A DNA stretch of 9,638 bases. Origin: a bacterium UBA4637 (GTDB lineage Bacteria; Bacteroidota; Bacteroidia; Bacteroidales; Bacteroidaceae). Of this stretch, positions 1-6,526 are shown piece by piece (the stretch's first letter is position 1; every line of letters starts with the position of its first letter). The notes beneath the pieces are model-generated. The model worked only from the letters and a program-made list of their open reading frames with translations, was not told the origin of the DNA and did no database searches. Location of the stretch: positions 17,478 to 27,115 of the forward strand of contig DHMR01000079.1 of the NCBI GenBank assembly GCA_002405875.1. Direction: 5' to 3'. The translations under genes were made by a program, and so were the position numbers.

Positions 1-138
1 GCGAGCGACAACGAGGAAGAGAGCCTCGTCATCGACATCGACCTCAAGCATAGCGAGGACGTGCGCCGCTGGTGGCCATTCCTCCGCGACCGCCGCATCG
101 AAAACTACGGCGACATCACCAGAAGATTCATCGATTAA
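1..138 (+). CDS. C-terminal end of a probable carbon-nitrogen hydrolase (nitrilase superfamily), partial
   Basis: Frame 1 is open from the first base to TAA at 136-138 and gives 45 residues, so the start lies outside the window. The visible tail has an acidic stretch, then LVIDIDL, then RRWWPFLRDRRIENYGD, ending in RRFID. A beta strand of the 'l.v.ldl' type followed by a 'WPFLRDRR...Y' tail is how many nitrilase-superfamily amidohydrolases end; these cleave C-N bonds with a Glu-Lys-Cys triad that would lie upstream. The assignment is from recognition of this short tail only, because no catalytic residue is visible. The codon use (GAC, ATC, CGC rich) matches the neighbours. The gene is separated from the next by 65 bp that hold a hairpin. 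Confidence 0.5.
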   Translation, partial: ASDNEEESLVIDIDLKHSEDVRRWWPFLRDRRIENYGDITRRFID

Positions 139-145
139 ATATCGT

Positions 146-188
146 TCTCTCGCAGAAAATCCGCGAAATCTGCGGAATCTGCGAGAGA
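146..188. repeat. Intergenic hairpin, probable dispersed repeat
   Basis: An 11-bp perfect outer stem (146-156 with 178-188, TCTCTCGCAGA/TCTGCGAGAGA) encloses a second 5-bp stem (160-164 with 172-176, TCCGC/GCGGA) and a 7-nt loop. The interior also contains imperfect direct copies of the unit aatCTGCGga. No T-run follows on the plus strand, so it is not a typical intrinsic terminator. Similar 'TCTGCG-AATCTGCGG' palindromic units recur between genes in Prevotella-like genomes as I recall them, which suggests a REP-like dispersed element. Copy number cannot be judged from one window. Confidence 0.55.
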
Positions 189-203
189 CTTAAAAACAGG
201 ATA

Positions 204-1112
204 ATGCAAAATTTGGAAGTGATGGTGGTTCTATTCATCATCGTAATTTTAGGTTACGTCGCCTGCAAGCTAGGTTATATGGGCGACAAGTTCGACAAGA
301 AACTTTCCAGCATCGTGGTCGACATCACCTGCCCACTGTTGGTCTTGTCATCAGTAATGGGTGACGAGCTGCCCGACCGCACGCTCATCCTTCCCCTCTT
401 GGGCGTAGGATTTCTCACCTATATCATATTGTTGATTTTCGGCTTCTGGGTGCCACGCCTCATCAGCAAGAACCACGACGACCAAGGCATGATAGGCTTT
501 GCCCTGATGTTTGCCAACGTAGGCTTCATCGGCTACCCTATCGTTTCGAGCATCTTCGGACCACACGCCGTGTTCTATGCCGCCCTGCTCAACATGCCGA
601 ACACTTTCTTCATCTTTACGGCAGGCGTGATGCTCATCAAGGGCGAGTACAGTCTGAAACAGTTCAACCCGAAGGTTTTGGTTAGTCCGGCGATGCTCGC
701 CGCATTCCTCGCCGCTCTCTTGGTGGCACTGGGTGTCCACACCCCCGACATCATCGCTCGTCCGGTGACGATGGTTGGCAACATCACCGTGCCAGCCGCC
801 CTGATGATTATCGGCTCGTCGATGGCGAAGCTGCCAATCAAGGAGATTATCGGCTCGCCGAAGGTCTACCTCTCCTCCTTCCTTCGTCTGGCGGTAGTGC
901 CGCTGAGCATCTACTTCCTCTTCAAGTTCTGCGGCGTGAGCGACCAGGTGAACAACATCAACACGGTGGTCATCGCCATGCCAGTGGCTAGCTTCGGCAC
1001 GATGTTCTGCCTCAAGTATGGTCGCGATCCGTCGCTCATCACCGAGATGACGTTCATCACTACCGTGGGCAGCATCATCACCATCCCTCTCATCACACAA
1101 TTATTTAGCTAA
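204..1112 (+). CDS. AEC family (auxin efflux carrier type) transporter
   Basis: This 302-residue protein is almost entirely hydrophobic, with about ten predicted membrane helices in two halves, the usual size and layout of the AEC family. Recognisable family segments are NVGFIGYPIV (about 105-114), TVPAALMIIGSSMA (about 195-208), the AMPVASFGTMFCLKYGRD stretch (about 259-275) and the final TTVGSIITIPLI helix. AEC proteins are secondary carriers of the inner membrane; bacterial members move malate, malonate or other small organic acids, and the substrate here cannot be told. I chose ATG 204 because the protein then begins directly before the first helix, as in homologues. The open frame runs upstream to 72, but that extension is arginine-rich and overlaps the previous gene out of frame. 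ATG 222 is a less likely alternative. A strong terminator follows 18 bp after the stop. Confidence 0.88.
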   Translation: MQNLEVMVVLFIIVILGYVACKLGYMGDKFDKKLSSIVVDITCPLLVLSSVMGDELPDRTLILPLLGVGFLTYIILLIFGFWVPRLISKNHDDQGMIGFALMFANVGFIGYPIVSSIFGPHAVFYAALLNMPNTFFIFTAGVMLIKGEYSLKQFNPKVLVSPAMLAAFLAALLVALGVHTPDIIARPVTMVGNITVPAALMIIGSSMAKLPIKEIIGSPKVYLSSFLRLAVVPLSIYFLFKFCGVSDQVNNINTVVIAMPVASFGTMFCLKYGRDPSLITEMTFITTVGSIITIPLITQLFS

Positions 1113-1130
1113 AACGCAAGAATCCTTACA

Positions 1131-1197
1131 AAAAGAAAGGAATCAGCCCTAGTTTTGAGAAAATATTTTCCAAAACTAGGGCTGATTCCTTTTTTTT
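1131..1197 (+). terminator. Strong intrinsic terminator after the AEC transporter gene
   Basis: A perfect 19-bp stem (1139-1157 with 1171-1189) is followed by eight T residues (1190-1197). The T-run can also pair with the A-rich stretch 1131-1138, apart from one G-T pair. The loop contains a further small dyad (1159-1162 with 1167-1170, around ATAT), so the whole element can fold as one very long hairpin. It fits termination of the plus-strand gene ending at 1112 and insulates the promoter element that starts at 1201. Confidence 0.9.
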
Positions 1198-1200
1198 CAT

Positions 1201-1208
1201 TACCTTTG
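1201..1208 (+). promoter_or_regulatory. Bacteroidota -7 promoter element (TACCTTTG) for the outer-membrane protein gene
   Basis: TACCTTTG, followed by CA, fits the Bacteroidota primary-sigma -7 consensus TAnnTTTG. The expected -33 position falls inside the stem of the preceding terminator and holds no clear TTTG/TTG, so only half of the promoter is recognisable. If it is used, transcription would begin near 1213-1216 and the leader would contain the 15-bp tandem repeats. Confidence 0.6.
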
Positions 1209-1210
1209 CA

Positions 1211-1255
1211 GAAGTTTTAGCTATAGAAGTTTTAGCTATAGAAGTTTTAGCTATA
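1211..1255 (+). repeat. Three perfect tandem copies of a 15-bp unit in the leader
   Basis: The unit GAAGTTTTAGCTATA occurs at 1211-1225, 1226-1240 and 1241-1255 without a mismatch. The next 15 bases (1256-1270) match it at 10 of 15 positions and may be a decayed fourth copy. The repeats lie between the -7 element and ATG 1289. They are in frame with the gene and would read as (EVLAI)3, but no ATG precedes them in that frame, so they are taken as untranslated leader. Confidence 0.9.
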
Positions 1256-1288
1256 AAAGAAATAGATATAACCCAAAGACGAATATTC

Positions 1289-2968
1289 ATGAACTTGAGA
1301 ACATTCCTAGTCGCCCTTGCTTTGGGTGGCACCACTTACCAGATAAACGCTTCGCCGATAGAACAAGCCGGCGACCGATATATCGTACACGTACCCGAAC
1401 TCGACCTGCGTGGCGACGAGTCGCTTATGGACATCCTCCTGATGTGCCCCGATGTCATCACACTCGACAACAGGACCACGCTCAGCGACGACCCACTCGC
1501 CAACCTCTACGGCACGTTCGTCATCCGTTTCGACAACGTGGAGTACGGACTCGACTACAGCACCTTGCTCCACAACCTCAAGGCGAAGGAGATAGAGAAG
1601 ATCCAGGTGTGCATGAACACCGATGTAATGAAGGGAACCGGAAGCCAGAAGAAGGTCATCGACATCCACCTTCGCAAGGACGTGGGAACCGAGAAGATTT
1701 CTGGACGAGTGGGGCTCTTCGGCGACACCTACGGCGGTGGCGAGGCCATCACCAGCGTGAGATACCACGGCAACAACCTCAGCATTCTCTCGCACGTGGA
1801 GGGCAACATGCAACGCTCTGCCATCGACGGTGCCCCTACCAACCATCGCAGCCACGAGGGAGCCAAGGTCAACTTGACGTGGGACATCACCAATCGAGAC
1901 AACCTCATGTTCACCGCCACGCAGACCTACACTCGCAACCGTTTCACGGGCACCCCAGTTGACTATCAGCGATACAACAATGTGGAGCTCGACTACCTGC
2001 GCACGCTCTCCCAAAATGGAGCCAGCATGCTCCTTACCCTCGCCTTGGACCATACAGGAGATAACGGAGACATACACCACAGCCGCTCCACCTATCCCTA
2101 TACAATCCTGGAGTTCAACTTTCCGCTGTTCACCCCAAACCTATGGATTACGGCTGGATTCGAGGGCGGTCTCTCCTACAAACGAGATTGCATCGCCAAG
2201 GAGACCAGCAAATCCGACTACGAGGATTTCTATGCCCAGGCAGACCTGACACTAGGCAAGTGGGGATTCATGGTGGGCGACCGCTATCGCCGCACCAACA
2301 CCTCCAACCACAACGCCTTTACCGTGAGTGCCTACCATCATCTCAACGCCCACCGCACACTGCAAGCATCCTTCTCGCAGCAGTTTTATAACGCCGTGCT
2401 AGGCGACATCGACCAAAAGCCAGTCTACAGGGCGGAGCTGAAGCACACCTTTCAAAAGAAGAAGTTCTTCCTCAGCACCGTGATTCGCTACATCGGTCAA
2501 GACCTCAACGAGGGGAAAGTCAAGACCTTCAACTTCGGCAACACCTTTTTCTGGCACATCGGCATGCTCCGATTGACGGCTGGCATCAGCAGTTACAAGG
2601 AAGAGCTGACGAAGCATGAGGTGTATAACCACGGATTTGACAATGAGAATAGATATATCCCTGGAGATATTCCTGAAAATGAGACAGGAAGCCTCAACAA
2701 GAGCGAGAAGATCAAATCCCAGTATTTTGTCTTCAAGTTCGCCCCACAGCTCTCCTTACCAGGCGACTGGCGTTTTACTGCCACGATGCTTTGGAGCACC
2801 CATCGTTCCGAGTCGAGCCTTTCCTACGCCCCGGCCAACCTCTATGCCGAGGCAGCTGTCTACAAAACCATCAGCCGCCACTGGCTCTTGGAAGTACGCT
2901 ACCACGACATTGCCACTCAACACTTGGGCAACCGTGCCGCCACCATCGGCTGCACTTACTACTTCTAG
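1289..2968 (+). CDS. Outer-membrane beta-barrel protein with a TonB-plug-like N-terminus
   Basis: The 559-residue product starts with a signal peptide-like segment (residues 1-20, likely cut after INA). Residues about 36-130 resemble a TonB-receptor plug: FVIRFDNVEYGLDYSTLLHNL, then KEIEKIQVC, then VIDIHLRKD, the same order as the plug's 'vlvDGv', 'iesIeVlkg' and 'vInItTk' strands. The glycine-rich motif normally before the last strand is replaced by MKGTGSQKK. There is no carboxypeptidase-like N-domain and no clear TonB box. From about 135 to the end the sequence alternates polar and hydrophobic residues with many aromatics and ends in TYYF, the usual signal for barrel insertion. It is short for a TonB-dependent receptor (usually 650-1000 aa) and may be a reduced member of the 'outer membrane beta-barrel' group. 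The substrate is unknown. The start is the only in-frame ATG before the signal peptide. Confidence 0.72.
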   Translation: MNLRTFLVALALGGTTYQINASPIEQAGDRYIVHVPELDLRGDESLMDILLMCPDVITLDNRTTLSDDPLANLYGTFVIRFDNVEYGLDYSTLLHNLKAKEIEKIQVCMNTDVMKGTGSQKKVIDIHLRKDVGTEKISGRVGLFGDTYGGGEAITSVRYHGNNLSILSHVEGNMQRSAIDGAPTNHRSHEGAKVNLTWDITNRDNLMFTATQTYTRNRFTGTPVDYQRYNNVELDYLRTLSQNGASMLLTLALDHTGDNGDIHHSRSTYPYTILEFNFPLFTPNLWITAGFEGGLSYKRDCIAKETSKSDYEDFYAQADLTLGKWGFMVGDRYRRTNTSNHNAFTVSAYHHLNAHRTLQASFSQQFYNAVLGDIDQKPVYRAELKHTFQKKKFFLSTVIRYIGQDLNEGKVKTFNFGNTFFWHIGMLRLTAGISSYKEELTKHEVYNHGFDNENRYIPGDIPENETGSLNKSEKIKSQYFVFKFAPQLSLPGDWRFTATMLWSTHRSESSLSYAPANLYAEAAVYKTISRHWLLEVRYHDIATQHLGNRAATIGCTYYF

Positions 2969-3039
2969 GAAGTGTTCTTCCAAGCTGAAAGAAACCTTAA
3001 GTAAACATTAAGATTCAGCAATCTAACATTCAACATAAA

Positions 3040-4527
3040 ATGTTCAATAGAAAAATAAGAGACAGAAAAACAACAATGGAACAAAGAAATCCGAACCCAT
3101 TCATTTCGGTGATACCCCTCGCCGTACTCATCGCCCTCATCGTGGTGGTGGTCAACCTTTTCCCCGACGATGCCCTCTCTGGCGCATCCCAGGTAGCCCT
3201 CATGATAGCCACCGCCGTCTGCGTGGCCCTCGGCATGGCGATATACAAGATGCCCTGGGGTATCTTCGAGGAGAAAATCAAGAGCACAGTTGGCGATGCC
3301 GGCGTCAGCATCCTGATATTGTTGCTCATCGGCATGATGTCAGCCACCTGGATGATTAGCGGCGTGGTGCCAACCTTGATATATTATGGTGTACAACTGA
3401 TGTCGCCGACCTTCTTCCTGCCCTGCGCCTGCATCATCTCGTCGATTATCTCGGTGATGACAGGTACCTCGTGGACCACCATCGCCACCATCGGCATCGC
3501 CCTGATGGGAATCGGCGAGGCGCTCGGCATCCCTTCGCCTTACACCGCGGGAGCCATCATCTCAGGAGCCTACTTCGGCGACAAGCTCTCACCGATGAGC
3601 GACACCACCGTACTTGCCTCCAGCATCGCCGGAGCCGACCTCTTCGTACATATTCGCTACATGCTCTACACCACCGTACCAAGCATGACCATCTCGCTGA
3701 TACTCTACCTCGTCATCGGACTCTGCTATGACAGTAAGCCAGTGGAAATCACCCAGTATCTCACCGGTCTCGACCATGGCTTCAACATCTCGCTCTGGAC
3801 GATGCTCGTGCCCGTCTTCACAGGCTGGCTCATCTATCGCAAGACCCCTTCGCTCATCACCCTCCTGCTCTCCGCCCTCTCCGCTTGCATCTGCGCCCTC
3901 ATCCTCCAGCCAGAGGTGCTCATGAGGATAGCCGGCGAGACCGAGATTACCGCCAAGAGCCTTTTCGAGGGCATCATGACCACCTGCTACACCAACACCC
4001 AGGTGGACTGCGGACTGGAGAGCATCAACAAGTTGGTAGCCACCCGAGGCATGGCTGGCATGCTCAACACCATCTGGCTCATCCTCTGCGCCATGTGCTT
4101 CGGTTCGTGCATGGTGGCGAGCGGCATGCTCCACGCCATCACCAAGATACTCTTGAAGAGCATCCACAGCACCGTATCCTTGGTTTGCTCTACCGTGACA
4201 TCGGGTGTCTTACTGAATCTCGTGATGGGCGACCAGTTCCTCAGCATCATCATGAACGCCAGCATCTACAAGGAGGAATATGCGGCACGTGGCTACAAGC
4301 CCGAGTTGCTGAGCCGAAGCACCGAGGATAGCGCCACGGTAACCTCGGTATTGGTACCTTGGACGGCATGTGGCATGACGCAGAGCACCGTGCTTGGCAT
4401 CCCGACATTGGTCTATCTACCCTTCTGTTTCTTCAACATCATCAGTCCGCTGATGAGTTGCCTCGTGGCAATACTCGGTTTCGTGCCGAAGCCTCAACCA
4501 ACAAATAATCCCCAGGTTTCGAAGTAA
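3040..4527 (+). CDS. nhaC: NhaC-family Na+/H+ antiporter
   Basis: This 495-residue polytopic inner-membrane protein would exchange Na+ (or another substrate) for H+ and so serve pH and salt homeostasis. Family segments are DALSGASQVALMIATAV (about 44-60), the TGTSWTT motif (141-147), GAYFGDKLSPMSDTTVLAS (176-194, the most diagnostic stretch, with polar residues in a helix break) and STEDSATVTSVLVPWTACG (427-445). About twelve membrane helices are visible. Some NhaC-family proteins are malate/lactate antiporters, so the substrate is not certain. Two starts are possible: ATG 3040, or ATG 3076 (residue 13), which removes a basic 12-residue leader and gives an N-terminus closer to homologues. The gene lies 71 bp after the barrel-protein gene with no clear promoter or terminator between, so co-transcription is possible. 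Its last seven codons form one arm of the terminator. Confidence 0.9.
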   Translation: MFNRKIRDRKTTMEQRNPNPFISVIPLAVLIALIVVVVNLFPDDALSGASQVALMIATAVCVALGMAIYKMPWGIFEEKIKSTVGDAGVSILILLLIGMMSATWMISGVVPTLIYYGVQLMSPTFFLPCACIISSIISVMTGTSWTTIATIGIALMGIGEALGIPSPYTAGAIISGAYFGDKLSPMSDTTVLASSIAGADLFVHIRYMLYTTVPSMTISLILYLVIGLCYDSKPVEITQYLTGLDHGFNISLWTMLVPVFTGWLIYRKTPSLITLLLSALSACICALILQPEVLMRIAGETEITAKSLFEGIMTTCYTNTQVDCGLESINKLVATRGMAGMLNTIWLILCAMCFGSCMVASGMLHAITKILLKSIHSTVSLVCSTVTSGVLLNLVMGDQFLSIIMNASIYKEEYAARGYKPELLSRSTEDSATVTSVLVPWTACGMTQSTVLGIPTLVYLPFCFFNIISPLMSCLVAILGFVPKPQPTNNPQVSK

Positions 4528-4548
4528 ATTCGAAACCTGGGGATTATT
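4504..4548. terminator. Shared terminator hairpin between convergent genes
   Basis: A perfect 20-bp inverted repeat (4504-4523 with 4529-4548) encloses a 5-base loop, GTAAA. The left arm encodes the last codons of the Na+/H+ antiporter (NNPQVSK) and its stop codon TAA (4525-4527) sits in the loop. The minus-strand receptor gene ends at 4553, just beyond the right arm. T-rich but interrupted tracts follow on both sides (CATTTTAG on plus, TGTTGGTT on minus), so it probably ends transcription in both directions. Confidence 0.82.
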
Positions 4549-4552
4549 CATT

Positions 4553-6526
4553 TTAGAGCAGTTTATCTATATCTATCGACATACCTATCTGGAAGGTGAT
4601 TCCATCTGTCAGTGGACTGTTGAGATAATAATACTTTGGCTTATATCCAAAGAGATTGTCCAATGCCACATTGACCCTTACCGCCTTACCAATGCGTTGC
4701 ACGAGCGAGAGCTTCCAGAAAGTATAAGCAGGATATTTCACCGTAAGTGTTCCTTTACCCACATCATAGTAGTCCTTATATTCCACATTCTCCACGCCCG
4801 AGAGCACTCGTCCCTGCAATCCTACGTTCAAGCCATAGTGCTTAGTAAACTGATGGTCGTAATCGAGGCGTGCATTCAAAGCATGCTCACGAGCTGGAAT
4901 ATACTGGTTGTTGATGGTGTTACCATCCTTGTCTTTCGCCAGTTGTTCCTTCGTGTAAGCGTAGGTCAAACGAGCAGAGAAACCATTGTTCCATCGAGCC
5001 TGCGCACCGATTTCACCACCATACACACTGTAGTCATCGAGATTGGTGTAAGGCAGGTAAGGCAATTTATCTTCTTTCGATTTGAAGTAGGGAGCAGCCG
5101 TTGAGAGCTTGTTCTTCACCTTATTATAATAGGAAGAAGCCGTAAAATTATAGTGTCCCTTGGTATATTCTGCAGAGAGATTGAAATTGTGGCTGATTTC
5201 TGACTTCAAGTTCTCGTTTCCCTCCACAATCCAGATGCCCGACATATCGAAGTTGTAGTATCTCTCCTTCAAGGTAGGCGCACGGAATCCCATGCCATAG
5301 CCCGCACGGATGGCGAGGTTGCGCAAAGGTTTGTAGCAGACGTTCAACTTCGGAGTGACATGCGAGTCCTTGCCATCCGAGAAATAGTCATAGCGAAGCG
5401 CACCCACCGCCTCCCACTTTTCCGATATACGCCAGTCGTACTGGGCGAAGACATCCCAGGCATCCTGCTTTCGGGTATCTCCATCCAGATTGGTATTGTA
5501 GAGATAGTCGTGCATGAAATCGGATCCGATGGTCAGCACGTCTCCCCTCTCAAACGAGTGATTGTAGAGCAAGCGGAAGGTGTTCTGCACGTTGCTGTAG
5601 TCACGGATGTCAAGATGGGTGATACGTTGGTAGTCCGACTTGTCATACTCATCGAAAGCATAGCTTGCTTGCAAGGCATCATGGTCTGTGAAATTCCAGT
5701 TCATTCGCAAGCCACCCGTGAAATCACGATAACGCTCAGGTTGGTCGGCGCTCCTCACCGTCTCACGGAAGAAATACCCCGCACGACCTGTCAGACTGAA
5801 GTTCTGGGTAGGACTCCATACCAGTTGCTCCTTGAAGTTCATCGTCTTGTCGCCATAGATGGTGGAGATGACACGAGTCACAGGATTTTCAGCACTGTGA
5901 ACGTCGTAGTTGTCGATGCGGTTCAAGTTGGCGGTCAACATATTGTTCCAGTGCTTGCTGTTCAGTCCAAACGATGCACCATATCGCTGTTCGTTGTGCT
6001 TGGCGTAACGAACATTCACGTTGAGTGTCCAAGGCTGTTGACTGCGCTTGGTAATGACGTTGATGACACCACCTGTGGCATTGCTTCCATAAAGAGCCGA
6101 GGCAGCCCCCTTCACGATTTCGATGCGCTCCACATTGTCCAAGCAGAGACGAGTGAAATCCACATCATCCATAGTCTCGCCAGCCAGTCGCTCGCCATCC
6201 ACCAAAAAGAGCACACCCTGCCCCCCGAAGCCCGAGAAGTTGAGATGTGTCTGCTGGTTCATCGCATACGAGAACTCCACACCCGGCAATTCTTGTTGCA
6301 GGAGGTCCTGCACATTGGTGGCATCGAGCTTGGCAATGTCCTTCGAAGTAATGACGCGAGTCTGTATCGGCGTATCTTTCAGAAACTTCGGTGTGCGAGT
6401 TCCCGTCACCACCACAGCATCGAGGTCAAACTGGCGGCTGATGGAATCCAAATAAGCATCGTCGTATGTCTGTGCCATCATCGTCATAGGACACGACAGC
6501 AACATTGAGAAAAAGAAGTATTTCAT
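4553..6526 (-). CDS. hmuR: TonB-dependent haem receptor, HmuR-like
   Basis: The 657-residue product has a signal peptide (likely cut after MMAQ, residue 19), a TonB-box-like VVVTGTR (38-44), a plug (about 50-160) with FLVDGERL, NVERIEIVKGAASALYGSNA and TGGVINVITK, and a 22-strand-type barrel to the end. It lacks the carboxypeptidase-like N-domain of SusC-type proteins and belongs with BtuB/HmuR-size receptors. Haem-receptor marks are FRAP (414-417) followed about 20 residues later by GNENL (436-440, in place of NPNL/NPDL), and a plug histidine, H94, in the setting THLNFSGFGG. In P. gingivalis HmuR one plug and one barrel histidine (H95, H434) are reported as important; between FRAP and NENL this protein has Met428 and no histidine. 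The role would be TonB-driven haem import across the outer membrane. The start codon abuts the stop of the HmuY-like gene. Its exact ligand is inferred. Confidence 0.85.
   Translation of the reverse strand: MKYFFFSMLLSCPMTMMAQTYDDAYLDSISRQFDLDAVVVTGTRTPKFLKDTPIQTRVITSKDIAKLDATNVQDLLQQELPGVEFSYAMNQQTHLNFSGFGGQGVLFLVDGERLAGETMDDVDFTRLCLDNVERIEIVKGAASALYGSNATGGVINVITKRSQQPWTLNVNVRYAKHNEQRYGASFGLNSKHWNNMLTANLNRIDNYDVHSAENPVTRVISTIYGDKTMNFKEQLVWSPTQNFSLTGRAGYFFRETVRSADQPERYRDFTGGLRMNWNFTDHDALQASYAFDEYDKSDYQRITHLDIRDYSNVQNTFRLLYNHSFERGDVLTIGSDFMHDYLYNTNLDGDTRKQDAWDVFAQYDWRISEKWEAVGALRYDYFSDGKDSHVTPKLNVCYKPLRNLAIRAGYGMGFRAPTLKERYYNFDMSGIWIVEGNENLKSEISHNFNLSAEYTKGHYNFTASSYYNKVKNKLSTAAPYFKSKEDKLPYLPYTNLDDYSVYGGEIGAQARWNNGFSARLTYAYTKEQLAKDKDGNTINNQYIPAREHALNARLDYDHQFTKHYGLNVGLQGRVLSGVENVEYKDYYDVGKGTLTVKYPAYTFWKLSLVQRIGKAVRVNVALDNLFGYKPKYYYLNSPLTDGITFQIGMSIDIDKLL

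Noticed and set aside
351..1100. Long minus-strand open frame of 249 codons opposite the AEC transporter
   Set aside because: The product is rich in His, Asp and Glu in the way typical of antisense frames of GC-rich membrane-protein genes; the plus-strand protein has clear family motifs.
1211..1255. Possible CRISPR-like array
   Set aside because: The units are directly contiguous with no spacers, are only 15 bp long, and there are no cas genes.
1126..1335. Small minus-strand open frame reading IAKTS three times
   Set aside because: It only translates the 15-bp repeats and the terminator stem, and it has no promoter or ribosome-binding context.
1307..2080. Minus-strand open frame of 257 codons opposite the barrel protein
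   Set aside because: Antisense shadow with no signal or motif, while the plus strand has a signal peptide, a plug-like region and a C-terminal aromatic residue.
2968..2981. Small hairpin GGAAG-TGTT-CTTCC after the barrel-protein gene as a terminator
   Set aside because: A 5-bp stem without a T-run is too weak to support a terminator call.
5360..6508. Long plus-strand open frame of 382 codons
   Set aside because: It lies opposite the TonB receptor gene, whose plug and barrel motifs are clear. The translation has no recognisable domain and arises from the codon bias of the true gene.
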